Positions 19,634-29,018 are shown, numbered from the stretch's first letter. The stretch is DNA of 64,000 nt from JADLHS01 sp020848635 (GCA_037044975.1 JBAOIL010000039.1:744001-808000); one strand, 5' to 3'. Notes: a model not told the origin generated them from the letters alone. Made by a program: numbers and translations.

Positions 19634-20320
19634 TCAAGCCGGCACTTCGCGCTGCACCCAGGCGGTGGCGTACTGCGTCAATTCGGACGCGCCTTTGAGA
19701 TTGAGCTTCCGCTTGATCTGCTCCCGATAGTACTCAACCGTTTTGACACTTAGGTGCAGTTCACTGGCAATCTCCTTGGTCTTTTTCCATTGGCCGATGA
19801 GATGGAATACTTCCACTTCGCGATCGCTCAAAGATTTTACCGGCGACTCCTGAGCGTCGGTGTGCCCGCCGCGAACCTGGTTTTGCAACATCTTCCCCGC
19901 CAGCGCATCGCTGACGTAAACGCTGCCGACAAGGACGCGGCGGATGGCGGTCGGGATTCGTTCCAGCGCCTCCTGCTTCATCAAATACCCAAGTGCGCCG
20001 GCGCGGAAGGCAATCTCGGCATAAATCGATTCGTCATGAATGCTGACCACCAAGATCGGCAGCCCCGGAAATTGGGCTTTGATGTTGCGCATCAGTTCCA
20101 GTCCGCTGCTGTCCTTGAGCGAGAGGTCGGTCACCACCAAGTCGGGCTTGAGTTTACTGATCAAATCCATCGCCTTAGCCGCTGATTCCGCTTCGCCACA
20201 AACCACCAGATCACTTTGGCGGTTGATGAGCTGGGAAATCCCGAACCGCACCACGGCGTGGTCGTCCACCAACAGAATTCGTTTTCGGCTGTCTTTGATG
20301 TCGGTGTCTTTTGTTTGCAT
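19634..20320 (-). CDS. NarL/FixJ family response regulator
   Basis: A 228-residue regulator: receiver with LLVDDHAVVRFG, phospho-acceptor in DLVVTDLSLKDSSG, and Lys in GYLMKQEALERIP, followed by a LuxR-type helix-turn-helix (LSDREVEVFHLIGQWKKTKE, IASELHLSVKTVEYYREQIK). The ATG at 20320 gives the usual length. No histidine kinase is next to it. The regulator at 18530-19213 is of the same family but only distantly similar, so recent tandem duplication is unlikely. A textbook terminator follows the stop. Confidence 0.93.
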   Translation of the reverse strand: MQTKDTDIKDSRKRILLVDDHAVVRFGISQLINRQSDLVVCGEAESAAKAMDLISKLKPDLVVTDLSLKDSSGLELMRNIKAQFPGLPILVVSIHDESIYAEIAFRAGALGYLMKQEALERIPTAIRRVLVGSVYVSDALAGKMLQNQVRGGHTDAQESPVKSLSDREVEVFHLIGQWKKTKEIASELHLSVKTVEYYREQIKRKLNLKGASELTQYATAWVQREVPA

Positions 20321-20725
20321 TTTATTGGAAATTGTCCTGCACCCAACGGCTTCGCTCCCACCTTATCGCAAGTTGGAAGCCAAATGCGTTATTATCTGAA
20401 AACCACGCAAACAATAGCCCACACCATTCCCCGGTTGTCCATCGCCGGGACAACGCGGTGGGAGATCAAGACAAACCACACGAGCGCCAAACGACGATCG
20501 TCACCCAGACTCAGGCGAGAGGCCGGGCCAAACACTCGCCCCTCCAGCCTCAATAGAACGATGCCTTCGAAGACCAGTACAAGGAACATTTTTACACCCA
20601 TTTCCAGCCGCAAGCCTGGGGCCGATCCGTCAAATACAATCCCTCCCGCCCTTGTCGCTCCCTTGACTCGCCACGATCCCTCACTAGACTCCGCCGATGA
20701 ATTTGCAACATAGCGTCTGGCCCTG
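20321..20725. other. Intergenic region, no gene accepted
   Basis: About 400 bases between a response regulator and the divergent MFS gene. A minus-strand frame at 20392-20790 encodes a partly hydrophobic peptide (MGVKMFLVLVFEGIVLLRLE) but overlaps the start of the MFS gene and has no recognisable family. The divergent arrangement means promoters for both flanking genes should lie here. Confidence 0.4.
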
Positions 20726-21991
20726 ATGAAAAAGCCCTCCCTCCTTATCATCTGGCTGACGGTATTCATTGATCTCATCGGCTTTGGCATCGTCGTCCCG
20801 CTGGTCCCGGTTTACAGCCGCCACTTTGGCGCCGACGGATTTCTTATCGGGGTTATCATTGCCTCCTTTTCGGCCATGCAATTTGTCTTCGCGCCGATTT
20901 GGGGCCGGCTCTCCGACCGCATCGGGCGCCGCCCCGTTCTGCTCATCAGCACCGCCGGCGCGGCCCTCTCTTATGTCCTGTTCGCCTACAGTTCCAGCAT
21001 CGCCAACCATACCACTGCGATCTGGATGATGATTCTCGCCCGCTCCTTTGCCGGCATCTGCGGCGGCAACATCACCGTCGCCCAAGCCTACATCGCTGAC
21101 ATCACCCCGCCCGATCAACGCTCCAAAAAAATGGGCCTCATCGGCATGGCCTTCGGTCTTGGCTTCATTTTTGGCCCGGCCATCGGCGGCATCAGCTTAA
21201 AACACCTCGGCGGCAGTGGCCCCGGCTGGATTGCCGCTATTTTATGTGCCGCGAATTTCATCCTCGCCCTGTTTGTCCTTGTCGAAAGCCATAAACCCAA
21301 CTCGGAACATGTCGCCGAGCGACCACATTTGAGCCAATGGGCGCACACCCTTGGGCAGCCAAGAATTGGCACGCTCGTTTACGTGTTCTTTCTCGCCACC
21401 TTCTGTTTCAGTTGCTTCGAAGCCACCTTGGCTCTCCTCGTGTGCGATCATTTCCACCTCGACATTCAGAGCGACACCACCACCGCCACCACCGCCACCT
21501 ACCTCTTCGTCTTCTGCGGGGTCATCGGAGCCTTCGTGCAAGGCGGCATGATCGGTCGCCTGGTAAGAAAAATGGGTGAACCTAAAGTCATCATTCTCAG
21601 CCTCGTGCTTACGGCGCTGAGCATGGCGGTCCTGCCGTTCATCAAAGTTGGCACGCCCATGCCGCTAACTTGGCGAATTCTATTTCAGCCTGAAGGGGTA
21701 CCGTGGGTGATGATGCTGGCCGCGCTGGCCGTGCTCTCAGTCGGGTCGAGCCTCACGCGCCCTCCCTTGTTCGGCCTCCTCTCCAATCTCACCTCACCCA
21801 ACGAACAAGGCGCTAACTTGGGCGTCGCCCAGGCAGCGGGCAGTTTGGCCCGCATCCTCGGGCCCATCTTTGCCACCACCACGCTGCACTACTCCCCGCC
21901 CCTGCCTTACTTGACCTGCGCCGTCGTACTCCTCGCGGCGAGCTACCTTGCGGTGCGAAGGTTGTGTCGCGCAGACTCAGCCATCGAATAA
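20726..21991 (+). CDS. MFS transporter, TetA-like DHA1 family
   Basis: 421 residues with about twelve membrane helices. N-terminal LIIWLTVFIDLIGFGIVVPL and the MFS signature between helices 2 and 3 (APIWGRLSDRIGRRPVLLIS) are clear, with a helix 5 motif (GMAFGLGFIFGPAIGG). These mark the drug:H+ antiporter-1 group that includes tetracycline exporters. The substrate cannot be deduced from sequence. The start ATG at 20726 fits the family. Confidence 0.9.
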   Translation: MKKPSLLIIWLTVFIDLIGFGIVVPLVPVYSRHFGADGFLIGVIIASFSAMQFVFAPIWGRLSDRIGRRPVLLISTAGAALSYVLFAYSSSIANHTTAIWMMILARSFAGICGGNITVAQAYIADITPPDQRSKKMGLIGMAFGLGFIFGPAIGGISLKHLGGSGPGWIAAILCAANFILALFVLVESHKPNSEHVAERPHLSQWAHTLGQPRIGTLVYVFFLATFCFSCFEATLALLVCDHFHLDIQSDTTTATTATYLFVFCGVIGAFVQGGMIGRLVRKMGEPKVIILSLVLTALSMAVLPFIKVGTPMPLTWRILFQPEGVPWVMMLAALAVLSVGSSLTRPPLFGLLSNLTSPNEQGANLGVAQAAGSLARILGPIFATTTLHYSPPLPYLTCAVVLLAASYLAVRRLCRADSAIE

Positions 21992-22239
21992 CTCGGCCAA
22001 CTGCCTCGCCAGCGTTTCAATCCACCTCCTTACCAACAAACCGGGTTAGGCAAGCGATTGATTGACCAGCGCATTCAGCCACGCCCGCCCACAGCGGTTG
22101 CACCCGAACCATTTTCGAGGCCGGAACCGTGACGGGCATTGACCGCCGGTTCCGGGGCAGAATAAATAACAAGAATCGGCTGGCGGAATTCGCCGGAGAC
22201 AGTTATCTGCTGGGCAGACATATTGCTTAGATTCGAGCC

Positions 22240-22683
22240 ATGAAGATCACGGACATTTTGCGGGCGGAACATACGGTGTTCCACCACCTGTTTGACCACA
22301 TCGAGACGAGCGCCCCGCGGCTCACGAGCCTGGCAGAGGTGAAGTCGCTAGCACTGCTGGTGGATAAGGTCATGTCCCCGCACTCCCAGACAGAGGATGA
22401 ACTCTTTATTGAACCTTTGGAGCACTGCTTTGAGCAATTCGGCCACCGGGAGACGTTCCATCAGGAGCATGAATTGATTGACGCTACCTTGCTCAAGGTG
22501 CGCAAGGCCCGCACCCTCAAGGACGGCAAGCAACTTTTGCTCGGCGTCATCGCCGCCGCGCGGAAGCATTTCGAGAAGGAGGAGCGCATCGTGTTCCCGC
22601 TTGCCGAGCGGGTCTTGAAAGCGAAAACGCTCACCAATTTGGGCGACGAGTGGATGAAGCGCCGCGCAACGGCGTTAAGGTGA
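22240..22683 (+). CDS. Hemerythrin domain protein
   Basis: 147 residues forming one four-helix hemerythrin/HHE domain. The His/Glu iron ligands appear in order: H in LRAEHTVFHHLFDHIE, H/E in MSPHSQTEDELFIEPLE, H/E in FHQEHELIDATLLKV and H/E in ARKHFEKEERIVFPLAE. Such proteins bind a di-iron centre and act in oxygen, NO or iron-sulfur stress handling; which one is unknown here. It stands alone, about 250 bases after the MFS gene. Confidence 0.9.
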   Translation: MKITDILRAEHTVFHHLFDHIETSAPRLTSLAEVKSLALLVDKVMSPHSQTEDELFIEPLEHCFEQFGHRETFHQEHELIDATLLKVRKARTLKDGKQLLLGVIAAARKHFEKEERIVFPLAERVLKAKTLTNLGDEWMKRRATALR

Positions 22684-22768
22684 ATTGATTCGGTTGCCGA
22701 ATTCGGATCGGGGCCTTGGCAAAACTGGCAATGGTTCCCGAGCGTGGCCAGCAAATGTCTTCGCTCCG

Positions 22769-23593
22769 TTATTTGGAGTACTTGGCAATTAATTCTTCGA
22801 GGCCGCGCTCGTCCAGATATAGCGGCTGGCCCTCGAAACGCACGATCCCTTCCGGGTCCAGCAGCATCGCGTGCGGAATCCCCTGCACTTCCACTGCCGT
22901 TCGCGTCCGGGCTTGCGGGTCTGTGCCGACGTAGTAATCCACACGCGGCGACGCCATTTTGCGCATGCCCTCCGGGGTCTCATCGCTCAAACCGACCACA
23001 ACGAGGTGATCCTTAAACTTCGCTTGCAAGGCATTGAGGTGCGGGATGGACTGGCGGCAAGGGCCACACCAGGTAGCCCAAAAATCCAGGAGCACGAATT
23101 TCCCTTTCACGTCCGGCGGCGGGGTCAGCCATTGATCCACCACGATCGGCGGAGATCGCCGACCGCGAAAGGACCGCGCGTAAAGCTTGGTGACGACCGG
23201 ATCGCCGTTGTCCTCCGTGACCGGAACGACTCCGTCTTCGGGGGGCGCGCTCGGTTTCGAGGCCGGCTTCCGTGCAGCAATTTCCTGATGGTACCGCTGG
23301 CTGGCGGCCCTTTGTTGCCGGTCCACTTCCTTGCTCTTAACGGCATCGAAATGGAAACGCTTTTGCTCGTCAGCCCCGAGATTCTTGAGTTTGGCGTTGC
23401 CCATGCCCTGCGTGTGTTGGAAATAGATGTCCGTGGCAGTGACTGTGGTCACGGACACGTTGGTGTAAGTCCGGCTGCCAACCTTGAGCGTGGGCAGGAA
23501 ATCAGCCGCGGTGAGATGTGCCGCCGAGGTGAACAGGTGGAACGCGATGACGCCCACCCCGATATGCTTTGCAGCCAATCTCGGCTTCTTCAT
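22769..23593 (-). CDS. TlpA-like thioredoxin-fold protein with N-terminal verrucomicrobial module
   Basis: 274 residues. A signal peptide (KHIGVGVIAFHLFTSAAHLT) is followed at about 30-80 by a short beta module (LKVGSRTYTNVSVTTVTATD, HTQGMGNAKLKNLGADEQKR) that many verrucomicrobial exported proteins carry. A charged linker leads to a thioredoxin domain with KFVLLDFWATWCGPCRQSIP and the cis-Pro segment VQGIPHAMLLD. The CGPC site suggests a periplasmic thiol:disulfide reductase. The ATG at 23593 follows the TGA of the M14 gene without a gap (TGAATG), so the two are translationally coupled. A related N-terminal module occurs in the protein at 54611-55411. Confidence 0.85.
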   Translation of the reverse strand: MKKPRLAAKHIGVGVIAFHLFTSAAHLTAADFLPTLKVGSRTYTNVSVTTVTATDIYFQHTQGMGNAKLKNLGADEQKRFHFDAVKSKEVDRQQRAASQRYHQEIAARKPASKPSAPPEDGVVPVTEDNGDPVVTKLYARSFRGRRSPPIVVDQWLTPPPDVKGKFVLLDFWATWCGPCRQSIPHLNALQAKFKDHLVVVGLSDETPEGMRKMASPRVDYYVGTDPQARTRTAVEVQGIPHAMLLDPEGIVRFEGQPLYLDERGLEELIAKYSK

Positions 23594-24397
23594 TCATGCA
23601 CTGGGAAGCAGTCGGCAAGCCAAAGCGGCCTTGACCCCGGCGGCCAAGGCGTTGATGCGTACGGCCAGCGGAAAATCTGATGGCGCCTCTAGCGTGTAGG
23701 ACAATCGCGTCTTGTGGGTCAGCAACCAGAAGGCTTCAGGCCATTGCGGGCGGGAATGCGGATCCAAGTTGGGGCGGATGATGCCGCCTTGGGCCTCCCG
23801 GCCCTCAATCACCGAGGACAAGTCGAGGGGACAAACCCTGGCCACCCTAGCAACGATGGCTTCGGCAAGCGAAGGTTGGCGGTCGGGATTCAATTCATAG
23901 ACGTAAAAGCCATGGGCTTCCCAGTCCTCGTGCAGGCAGAGGCAGAGGTCAAAACGCGGCTGCTTTTCCAGCCACGCGACATGAGCACGGACTTCGGCGG
24001 ACTGCAAATCCAGATAATCGCGATTGAGGTCAATGCCCTGGCCATTATCGCGGCGGTTTAGGGAAATGCCGGTTGGGTTCAGGCACGGATGCAGAATAAT
24101 TTCGGCGTTTGCCGGCCACTGATCTTCCTGGAGCAGACGCAGGGCGGCCAGCGGAGCGGCCGGTTCATCTCCGTGGATGCCGGCACTGATATAAACGCGG
24201 GGACTGACCTCCGCTGCATCCGGGGCCAAGGCCGGGCGACGGAGGGCGAGAAAATCAAACTCCGGGGTTCGATGGAAATACTCCGAATGCCAGCCGTGAT
24301 CACGGGCGGCTTGATTCACGTCGCACCAGAGCCGCTCAAGATCTGCGGTTTCGCCGTAATAGCCACCGTGATTTCTATAGAGTCGTTGTATGGACAT
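23594..24397 (-). CDS. M14-type metallocarboxypeptidase/amidase
   Basis: 267 residues, no signal peptide. Zinc-peptidase motifs of the M14 clan are visible: ISAGIHGDEPAAPLAALRLL (HxxE ligands), NPTGISLNRRDNGQGIDLNR (Asn-Arg substrate clamp), and CLCLHEDWEAHGFYVYE carrying the third His. TLEAPSDFPLAVRI provides a Glu close to the C-terminus in the place of the catalytic base. Members act on C-terminal amino acids, murein peptides or N-acyl amino acids; the substrate is not evident. It is the first gene of a two-gene unit with the TlpA-like protein. Confidence 0.8.
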   Translation of the reverse strand: MSIQRLYRNHGGYYGETADLERLWCDVNQAARDHGWHSEYFHRTPEFDFLALRRPALAPDAAEVSPRVYISAGIHGDEPAAPLAALRLLQEDQWPANAEIILHPCLNPTGISLNRRDNGQGIDLNRDYLDLQSAEVRAHVAWLEKQPRFDLCLCLHEDWEAHGFYVYELNPDRQPSLAEAIVARVARVCPLDLSSVIEGREAQGGIIRPNLDPHSRPQWPEAFWLLTHKTRLSYTLEAPSDFPLAVRINALAAGVKAALACRLLPSA

Positions 24398-24508
24398 TTG
24401 ACGGGCTATAAGGAAATGCGCCCGCGCCTCGCCGTCAAGCCTCGCCGTGGGGGGAGCAAACGGTTTTCTGCTGGCGGACAGCCCGCCGCATCGCTATCTC
24501 TGCCCGCG

Positions 24509-26434
24509 ATGAAATCGTGCGCCTTTGCTTTCGCTCTCACCGTGCTCGCGCTGGGCACAACGCTGGCCCAAGTGCCTGAAAACCTTGTCGTTCAAGGTGT
24601 GCCTCCGATTCCGCCCGAATTGAAATCCGCCGTAGGCCGCTATCTCGAGTTTCGCGCCGCCGGCTTCAACGACTGGCATCCGACGAAACGCGAAATGATC
24701 ATCACCACCCGCTTCGCAGACGTAACGCAGTTGCACCAGGTAATAATGCCGGGCGGCGCAAGGCGGCAGTTGACCTTTCTGCCCGAACCGGTCGCGGGTG
24801 GGACTTTCGACCCAAAGCAAGGCGCATTCATTGTGTTTAGTCAGGACCGCGGCGGGGGCGAGTTTTTCCAGTTGCACCGTTACGATCTGGCCGATGGCCG
24901 CATCACCCTGCTAACGGATGGCAAATCGCGCAATATGGCTCCGCGCTGGTCAAATTCCGGTGACTGGCTGGCATATTCTTCCACACGGCGCACCGGGAGC
25001 GACACAGACATCTATGTGGTGAATCCGAGACATCCGAACAGTGACCGGCTGATACTTGAAGTCAAAGGCGGTGGCTGGGGGGTGCTGGATTGGTCGCCGA
25101 ATGATGAACAATTGCTGCTGGGCGAATCCATCTCGATCAACGAGAGCCGGATTCACCTGTTGAATCGCGCTTCTGGCGTGGTTCAATTGCTTACCCCGCC
25201 CAGCGGCGGGAAGATCTCGTGGACGGGTGCGTTATTCGCGAAGGATGGCAAATCCATCTTCGCGGTGACGGACAGGGATTCGGAGTTTCAACGCCTATCC
25301 CGGCTGGATCTAGCGACGCAGAAACTCACTCCGCTTGGTACGGAAGCCCGCGCAGATATGGAAGCTTTCGATTTGTCAGCGGATGGACGAAAACTCGCCA
25401 TAGTCGGCAACCAAGAGGGGGTGAGCGTTCTGCGCTTGCTTGACGCGCGCTCGGGCAAAGAACTAAGCACGCCTAAACTTCCGCTGGGCGTCATCGGTGC
25501 AATAAAGTGGCACGGGAATAATTGCGATCTGGCGTTCACGCTCAGTTCCGCCCGGTCGCCCAATGACGTCTATGTCCTCGACGCGAAAACGGGCAGGGTC
25601 GAGCGCTGGACCGAAAGCGAAACCGGGGGGCTGGATCCGGCGAGCTTCGTTGAACCGGAGTTGATCCGCGTGAAAAGTTACGATGGACTGCCGGTTTCCG
25701 CGTTTCTCTATCGGCCGGACTTCCGGAAATTTCCCGGCCCGCGACCTGTGCTGATAAACATCCATGGCGGGCCGGAAGGCCAATCGCGGCCGATCTTCCA
25801 GGCCCGAAATAATTATTACCTCAACGAGCTTGGACTGGCGGTGCTGTACCCCAACGTGCGGGGATCGATGGGTTATGGAAAAACGTTCCTGACGCTGGAC
25901 AACGGATTCAAGCGGGAGGATTCCGTAAAGGACATCGGGACGTTCCTTGATTGGGTCGAACGCGATGCCGGTCTGGACGCCAAGCGTGTCGCGGTCATCG
26001 GCGGCAGTTATGGCGGTTACATGGTGTTGGCCAGCCTCGTGCATCACGGTCGCCGCCTGCGTTGTGGCGTGGAGGCGGTTGGCATTTCAAACTTCCTGAC
26101 GTTTCTCAAGAACACCCAGGACTATCGCCGCGACCTGCGCCGCGTGGAATACGGCGACGAGCGTGACCCGGCGATGGCGGAGTTCTTGGGGAAGATTTCC
26201 CCGGCAAATCACGCAGACGAAATCCAGCGGCCACTCTTTGTGATTCAAGGATTGAACGACCCGCGCGTCCCCGCTACCGAGTCCGAGCAGATGACAAAAG
26301 CGATCCGTGAACACGGAGGCACCGCTTGGTATCTGGTGGCGAAGGATGAAGGCCACGGCTTCCAGAAGAAGCACAATGTGGACTTCATGTTTCGGAGCAC
26401 CGCTCTTTTTCTCCAAGAGCACTTGATGAACTAA
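24509..26434 (+). CDS. S9 family serine peptidase (prolyl oligopeptidase type)
   Basis: The ATG at 24509 begins a signal peptide (MKSCAFAFALTVLALGTTLA); the longer open frame upstream runs antisense through the M14 gene and is rejected. The product has 641 residues. WD40-like/TolB-type repeats fill about 60-380 (APRWSNSGDWLAYSSTRRTG, GVLDWSPNDEQLLLGES). The alpha/beta hydrolase domain has NIHGGPEG, nucleophile Ser about 500 in GGSYGGYM, Asp about 583 in GLNDPRVP and His about 616 in DEGHGFQKKH. It is probably a periplasmic dipeptidyl or acylaminoacyl peptidase. It is divergent from the M14 peptidase gene. Confidence 0.92.
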   Translation: MKSCAFAFALTVLALGTTLAQVPENLVVQGVPPIPPELKSAVGRYLEFRAAGFNDWHPTKREMIITTRFADVTQLHQVIMPGGARRQLTFLPEPVAGGTFDPKQGAFIVFSQDRGGGEFFQLHRYDLADGRITLLTDGKSRNMAPRWSNSGDWLAYSSTRRTGSDTDIYVVNPRHPNSDRLILEVKGGGWGVLDWSPNDEQLLLGESISINESRIHLLNRASGVVQLLTPPSGGKISWTGALFAKDGKSIFAVTDRDSEFQRLSRLDLATQKLTPLGTEARADMEAFDLSADGRKLAIVGNQEGVSVLRLLDARSGKELSTPKLPLGVIGAIKWHGNNCDLAFTLSSARSPNDVYVLDAKTGRVERWTESETGGLDPASFVEPELIRVKSYDGLPVSAFLYRPDFRKFPGPRPVLINIHGGPEGQSRPIFQARNNYYLNELGLAVLYPNVRGSMGYGKTFLTLDNGFKREDSVKDIGTFLDWVERDAGLDAKRVAVIGGSYGGYMVLASLVHHGRRLRCGVEAVGISNFLTFLKNTQDYRRDLRRVEYGDERDPAMAEFLGKISPANHADEIQRPLFVIQGLNDPRVPATESEQMTKAIREHGGTAWYLVAKDEGHGFQKKHNVDFMFRSTALFLQEHLMN

Positions 26435-26450
26435 TTGTCATGAATCCCTG

Positions 26451-27554
26451 CTATTTGGCGACAACCAATTCGCCTTCGGCTTCGCAAGCAACCGAGCCAC
26501 AACCGCAACCATCTTCGATTTGATCGCTGAAATCGTGCCTGTCCCAATTGGGATCGAGACCGAGATCCTTGATCATCTGCAGATCCTTTTCGACGGGTTG
26601 GTTCAACGTGGTGAGATAATTGCCAACCATCATGGCACTCGCGCCGGCCATGAAGATCATGCTTTGGGCGTCGCGAAGATTCACGGTGCGACCGCCCGCA
26701 ACCATGATTTCCTGGCGGGGCAGGATGAAGCGGAAACACGCGATGGTTTTCAGGATTTCCATCACGGCGAGCGGTTCATTCTTGGCAAACGGAGTACCGG
26801 GAATTGGATTGAGAATGTTGAGGGGCACGACGTTCGCGCCAATGGCTTTCAACTCAAACGCGAGATCACAACGATCCGCGCGGGTCTCCCCCATGCCGAT
26901 GATGCCGCCGGAACATATCTTCAGGCCGGCCTTTTTAAGATACCCAAGGGTCGCGAGTCGGTCTTCGAAACGATGGGTGGTGCAAGTCTGCGGAAAAAAG
27001 CGGCGCGAGCTTTCGAGATTATGGCCGTAGCATTCCAGCCCAGCTTCTTTCAAGCGGTTGGCGACCTCCTGGCTCTTGATGATACCGAGCGAGGCATCGG
27101 GCCGCGTCTTGCCTCCGGCTTTTAATTCGCGGATGCGGTCACACACTTCATCGAGCAGCGGCCCCTCGTTAAGACCTTTCCATGCGGCGACGAGGCCAAC
27201 GGCCGTGACGTGGTTCTGGTTCGCCTCGTTTGCGGCCTCGGCAACCGGTTCGGGATCAATAAATCCATATTTCGGCGAACCGGTCTGGTAATGTGCAGAT
27301 TGTGAGCAGAAACTGCAATTCTCGGAACACGCCCCCGCTTTGGCGTTGACGATGGAACAGAGATGAATTTTGTTGCCCTTGAAATGCTCACGAATGCGGT
27401 TCGCCCAGGCCAGCAGATCCAGAATGTCCGCCGACGTTTCCAGATTGAACAGCCAGTTCGCCTCGTCGCGCGTGACCGGAGTGCCGCCGAGGACCCGTTG
27501 CCCCAGAACAGCGATGCGGGTGTGGTTGGTCGTGTCAACAGTTCGTGCCTTCAT
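26451..27554 (-). CDS. bioB: Biotin synthase
   Basis: 367 residues; radical SAM enzyme inserting sulfur into dethiobiotin. The CxxxCxxC cluster motif is ACSENCSFCSQS, preceded by HLCSIVNAKAG. Other BioB marks are GGIIGMGETRADRCDLAFEL, NVVPLNILNPIPGTPFA and GGRTVNLRDAQSMIFMAGAS then NYLTTLNQPVEKDLQMIKDL. The C-terminal CGCGSVACEAEGE is a small extra Cys-rich tail. No other bio genes are nearby. It is convergent with the S9 peptidase gene, with only 16 bases between the stops. Confidence 0.96.
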   Translation of the reverse strand: MKARTVDTTNHTRIAVLGQRVLGGTPVTRDEANWLFNLETSADILDLLAWANRIREHFKGNKIHLCSIVNAKAGACSENCSFCSQSAHYQTGSPKYGFIDPEPVAEAANEANQNHVTAVGLVAAWKGLNEGPLLDEVCDRIRELKAGGKTRPDASLGIIKSQEVANRLKEAGLECYGHNLESSRRFFPQTCTTHRFEDRLATLGYLKKAGLKICSGGIIGMGETRADRCDLAFELKAIGANVVPLNILNPIPGTPFAKNEPLAVMEILKTIACFRFILPRQEIMVAGGRTVNLRDAQSMIFMAGASAMMVGNYLTTLNQPVEKDLQMIKDLGLDPNWDRHDFSDQIEDGCGCGSVACEAEGELVVAK

Positions 27555-27687
27555 CCTTTACAGAGTAGCAACCAAGCCGGCTGACGCAAGATCACTCATC
27601 GCCGGGAAACAGAAATTCAGCACACCCACCTTACCCGTGCCTGGACCGAAACAACCACCGCTCCACCAATCTTCTGAATCAACCGGT

Positions 27688-27930
27688 TCAGCGGGCTTGG
27701 GTTGGAGGGCCATGATGGTGGAGACGCTCCATGACCATCGGCAACACGATGTCGTAGTGCTGCTCGTCGAAGCGGAGGACAATCTGCATACCATTCAGCT
27801 TTTGCGTGGCGCAAAAATCGATTGCACGTGAAGAACTTAGAAAATCCATCGCACTCCGAGTGTCCCGTGTCGTGACACCGACGGCTTTGAAAAAGAAACC
27901 CGATTCCATGTCCTGAAGCAAAACTTTCAT
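27688..27930 (-). CDS. Small conserved verrucomicrobial protein
   Basis: 80 residues, MKVLLQDMESGFFFKAVGVT then RSAMDFLSSSRAIDFCATQK and GMQIVLRFDEQHYDIVLPMV. The pattern (MKVLLQ..GxxFK, a central aromatic helix AIDFC, then VLxFD..xYDIVLP) is one I associate with short proteins recurring in Verrucomicrobia genomes; I know of no function. It is soluble, with no signal peptide. About 130 bases separate it from the start of bioB downstream on the same strand. Confidence 0.65.
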   Translation of the reverse strand: MKVLLQDMESGFFFKAVGVTTRDTRSAMDFLSSSRAIDFCATQKLNGMQIVLRFDEQHYDIVLPMVMERLHHHGPPTQAR

Positions 27931-28101
27931 AGGCGCGTCGTTGCTTTTCGGTTAACGGCACCCACCCGAATGTCAACTGACCACATCTAATTGTGGCCTG
28001 CTCGGTTGGTATCTCCCCTAATAGTGCAAACCGCAGAACCGCGGCGCAACGAATTTCGTTCGAGTATTTTCGCCCACCCCCAACCGATTCCAAAAACCGC
28101 G

Positions 28102-28953
28102 TCAATCAACAAACTCCAACTTCTGCCGGTGCGGAAGCAAACCTGCGGCGAACGCTTGGCCCAGAAACCGACGAATGGCTTCCCGCCCGCGGTCCCCGTA
28201 ATCCAGCGTCCAATGATTGACATACATTCCCACAAACTTGTCCGCAAGGTCGCGCCCCATGTCCCGCGCGTAGTGCAACGCGTGTTGCACGGCGGCGGCG
28301 CGATGGTCCAGGCTGAACTGGATGCTCGCCGTCAGAATATCCGAAACCTGTTTGCGCATCCTCGGCTCGTGGCGCTTGTGAATTACGTTTCCCCCCAGCG
28401 GCAAAGGCAGACCGGCATTCTCCCGCCCCCACCATTGGCCAAAATCTTCGCACACCACCAACCCCTCGTTCTGGTAGGTCAACTGGCCCTCGTGAATGAT
28501 CAGGCCCACGTCCGCCTGCCCCCCACGAACCGCCTGAAATATCTGGTCAAATGGCACCACCACGTAATTGAACTGCGCCGCCGGTTTACCCAGCCACAGT
28601 TGCAATGCCAGGAACGCGCTCGTCATGGTTCCGGGCACGGCGATCGTCTTTCGCGCGACTTCCGTGCGGGAAAACTTCTCTTTTGCCACCAGCATCGGCC
28701 CATAACCGTCGCCCATGCTCGCGCCACTGGGCAGAAGCGCGTATTGATCGCTCACGTAGGCGTAGGCATGAATGCTCACGGCCGAAATGTCGAGTTCACC
28801 ACGGGTGGCGCGTTCGTTGAGCGTTTGAATGTCCTGCAGAATATGCTCGAACCGAAAGCCGGCGGTCGGAATCAATTCCTTGGCCAAGCCGTAAAACATG
28901 AAGGCATCGTCCGGGTCGGGCGAATGGCCAAGCGTGAAGGTTCGTATTTGCAT
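28102..28953 (-). CDS. mqnD: MqnD-type 1,4-dihydroxy-6-naphthoate synthase
   Basis: From the ATG at 28953 (MQIRTFTLGHSPDPDDAFMF) the product has 283 residues, the usual MqnD length; frame upstream of this overlaps the histidine kinase gene and is unlikely to be coding. Signatures: SPDPDDAFMFYGL, RGELDISAVSIHAYAYVSDQ, VPGTMTSAFLALQLWLG and ADVGLIIHEGQLTYQNEGL. The enzyme acts late in the futalosine route to menaquinone, converting cyclic dehypoxanthine futalosine. Other mqn genes are not in the window. A GTG/ATG at 28962 is a possible alternative start. Confidence 0.9.
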   Translation of the reverse strand: MQIRTFTLGHSPDPDDAFMFYGLAKELIPTAGFRFEHILQDIQTLNERATRGELDISAVSIHAYAYVSDQYALLPSGASMGDGYGPMLVAKEKFSRTEVARKTIAVPGTMTSAFLALQLWLGKPAAQFNYVVVPFDQIFQAVRGGQADVGLIIHEGQLTYQNEGLVVCEDFGQWWGRENAGLPLPLGGNVIHKRHEPRMRKQVSDILTASIQFSLDHRAAAVQHALHYARDMGRDLADKFVGMYVNHWTLDYGDRGREAIRRFLGQAFAAGLLPHRQKLEFVD

Positions 28954-29018
28954 CGCCACCATGTTTTCGTTTGAAAAAATGTCTGTCGACCAAAATCTTT
29001 GGCCGGCCATTTGCTTGT

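Noticed and set aside
20392..20790. Minus-strand hydrophobic frame between the regulator and the MFS gene
   Set aside because: It overlaps the first 65 bases of the MFS gene, has no recognised family and no clear ribosome binding site. A small membrane protein cannot be fully excluded.
24089..24508. N-terminal 140-residue extension of the S9 peptidase
   Set aside because: It runs antisense to the M14 gene and precedes a clear signal peptide at ATG 24509.
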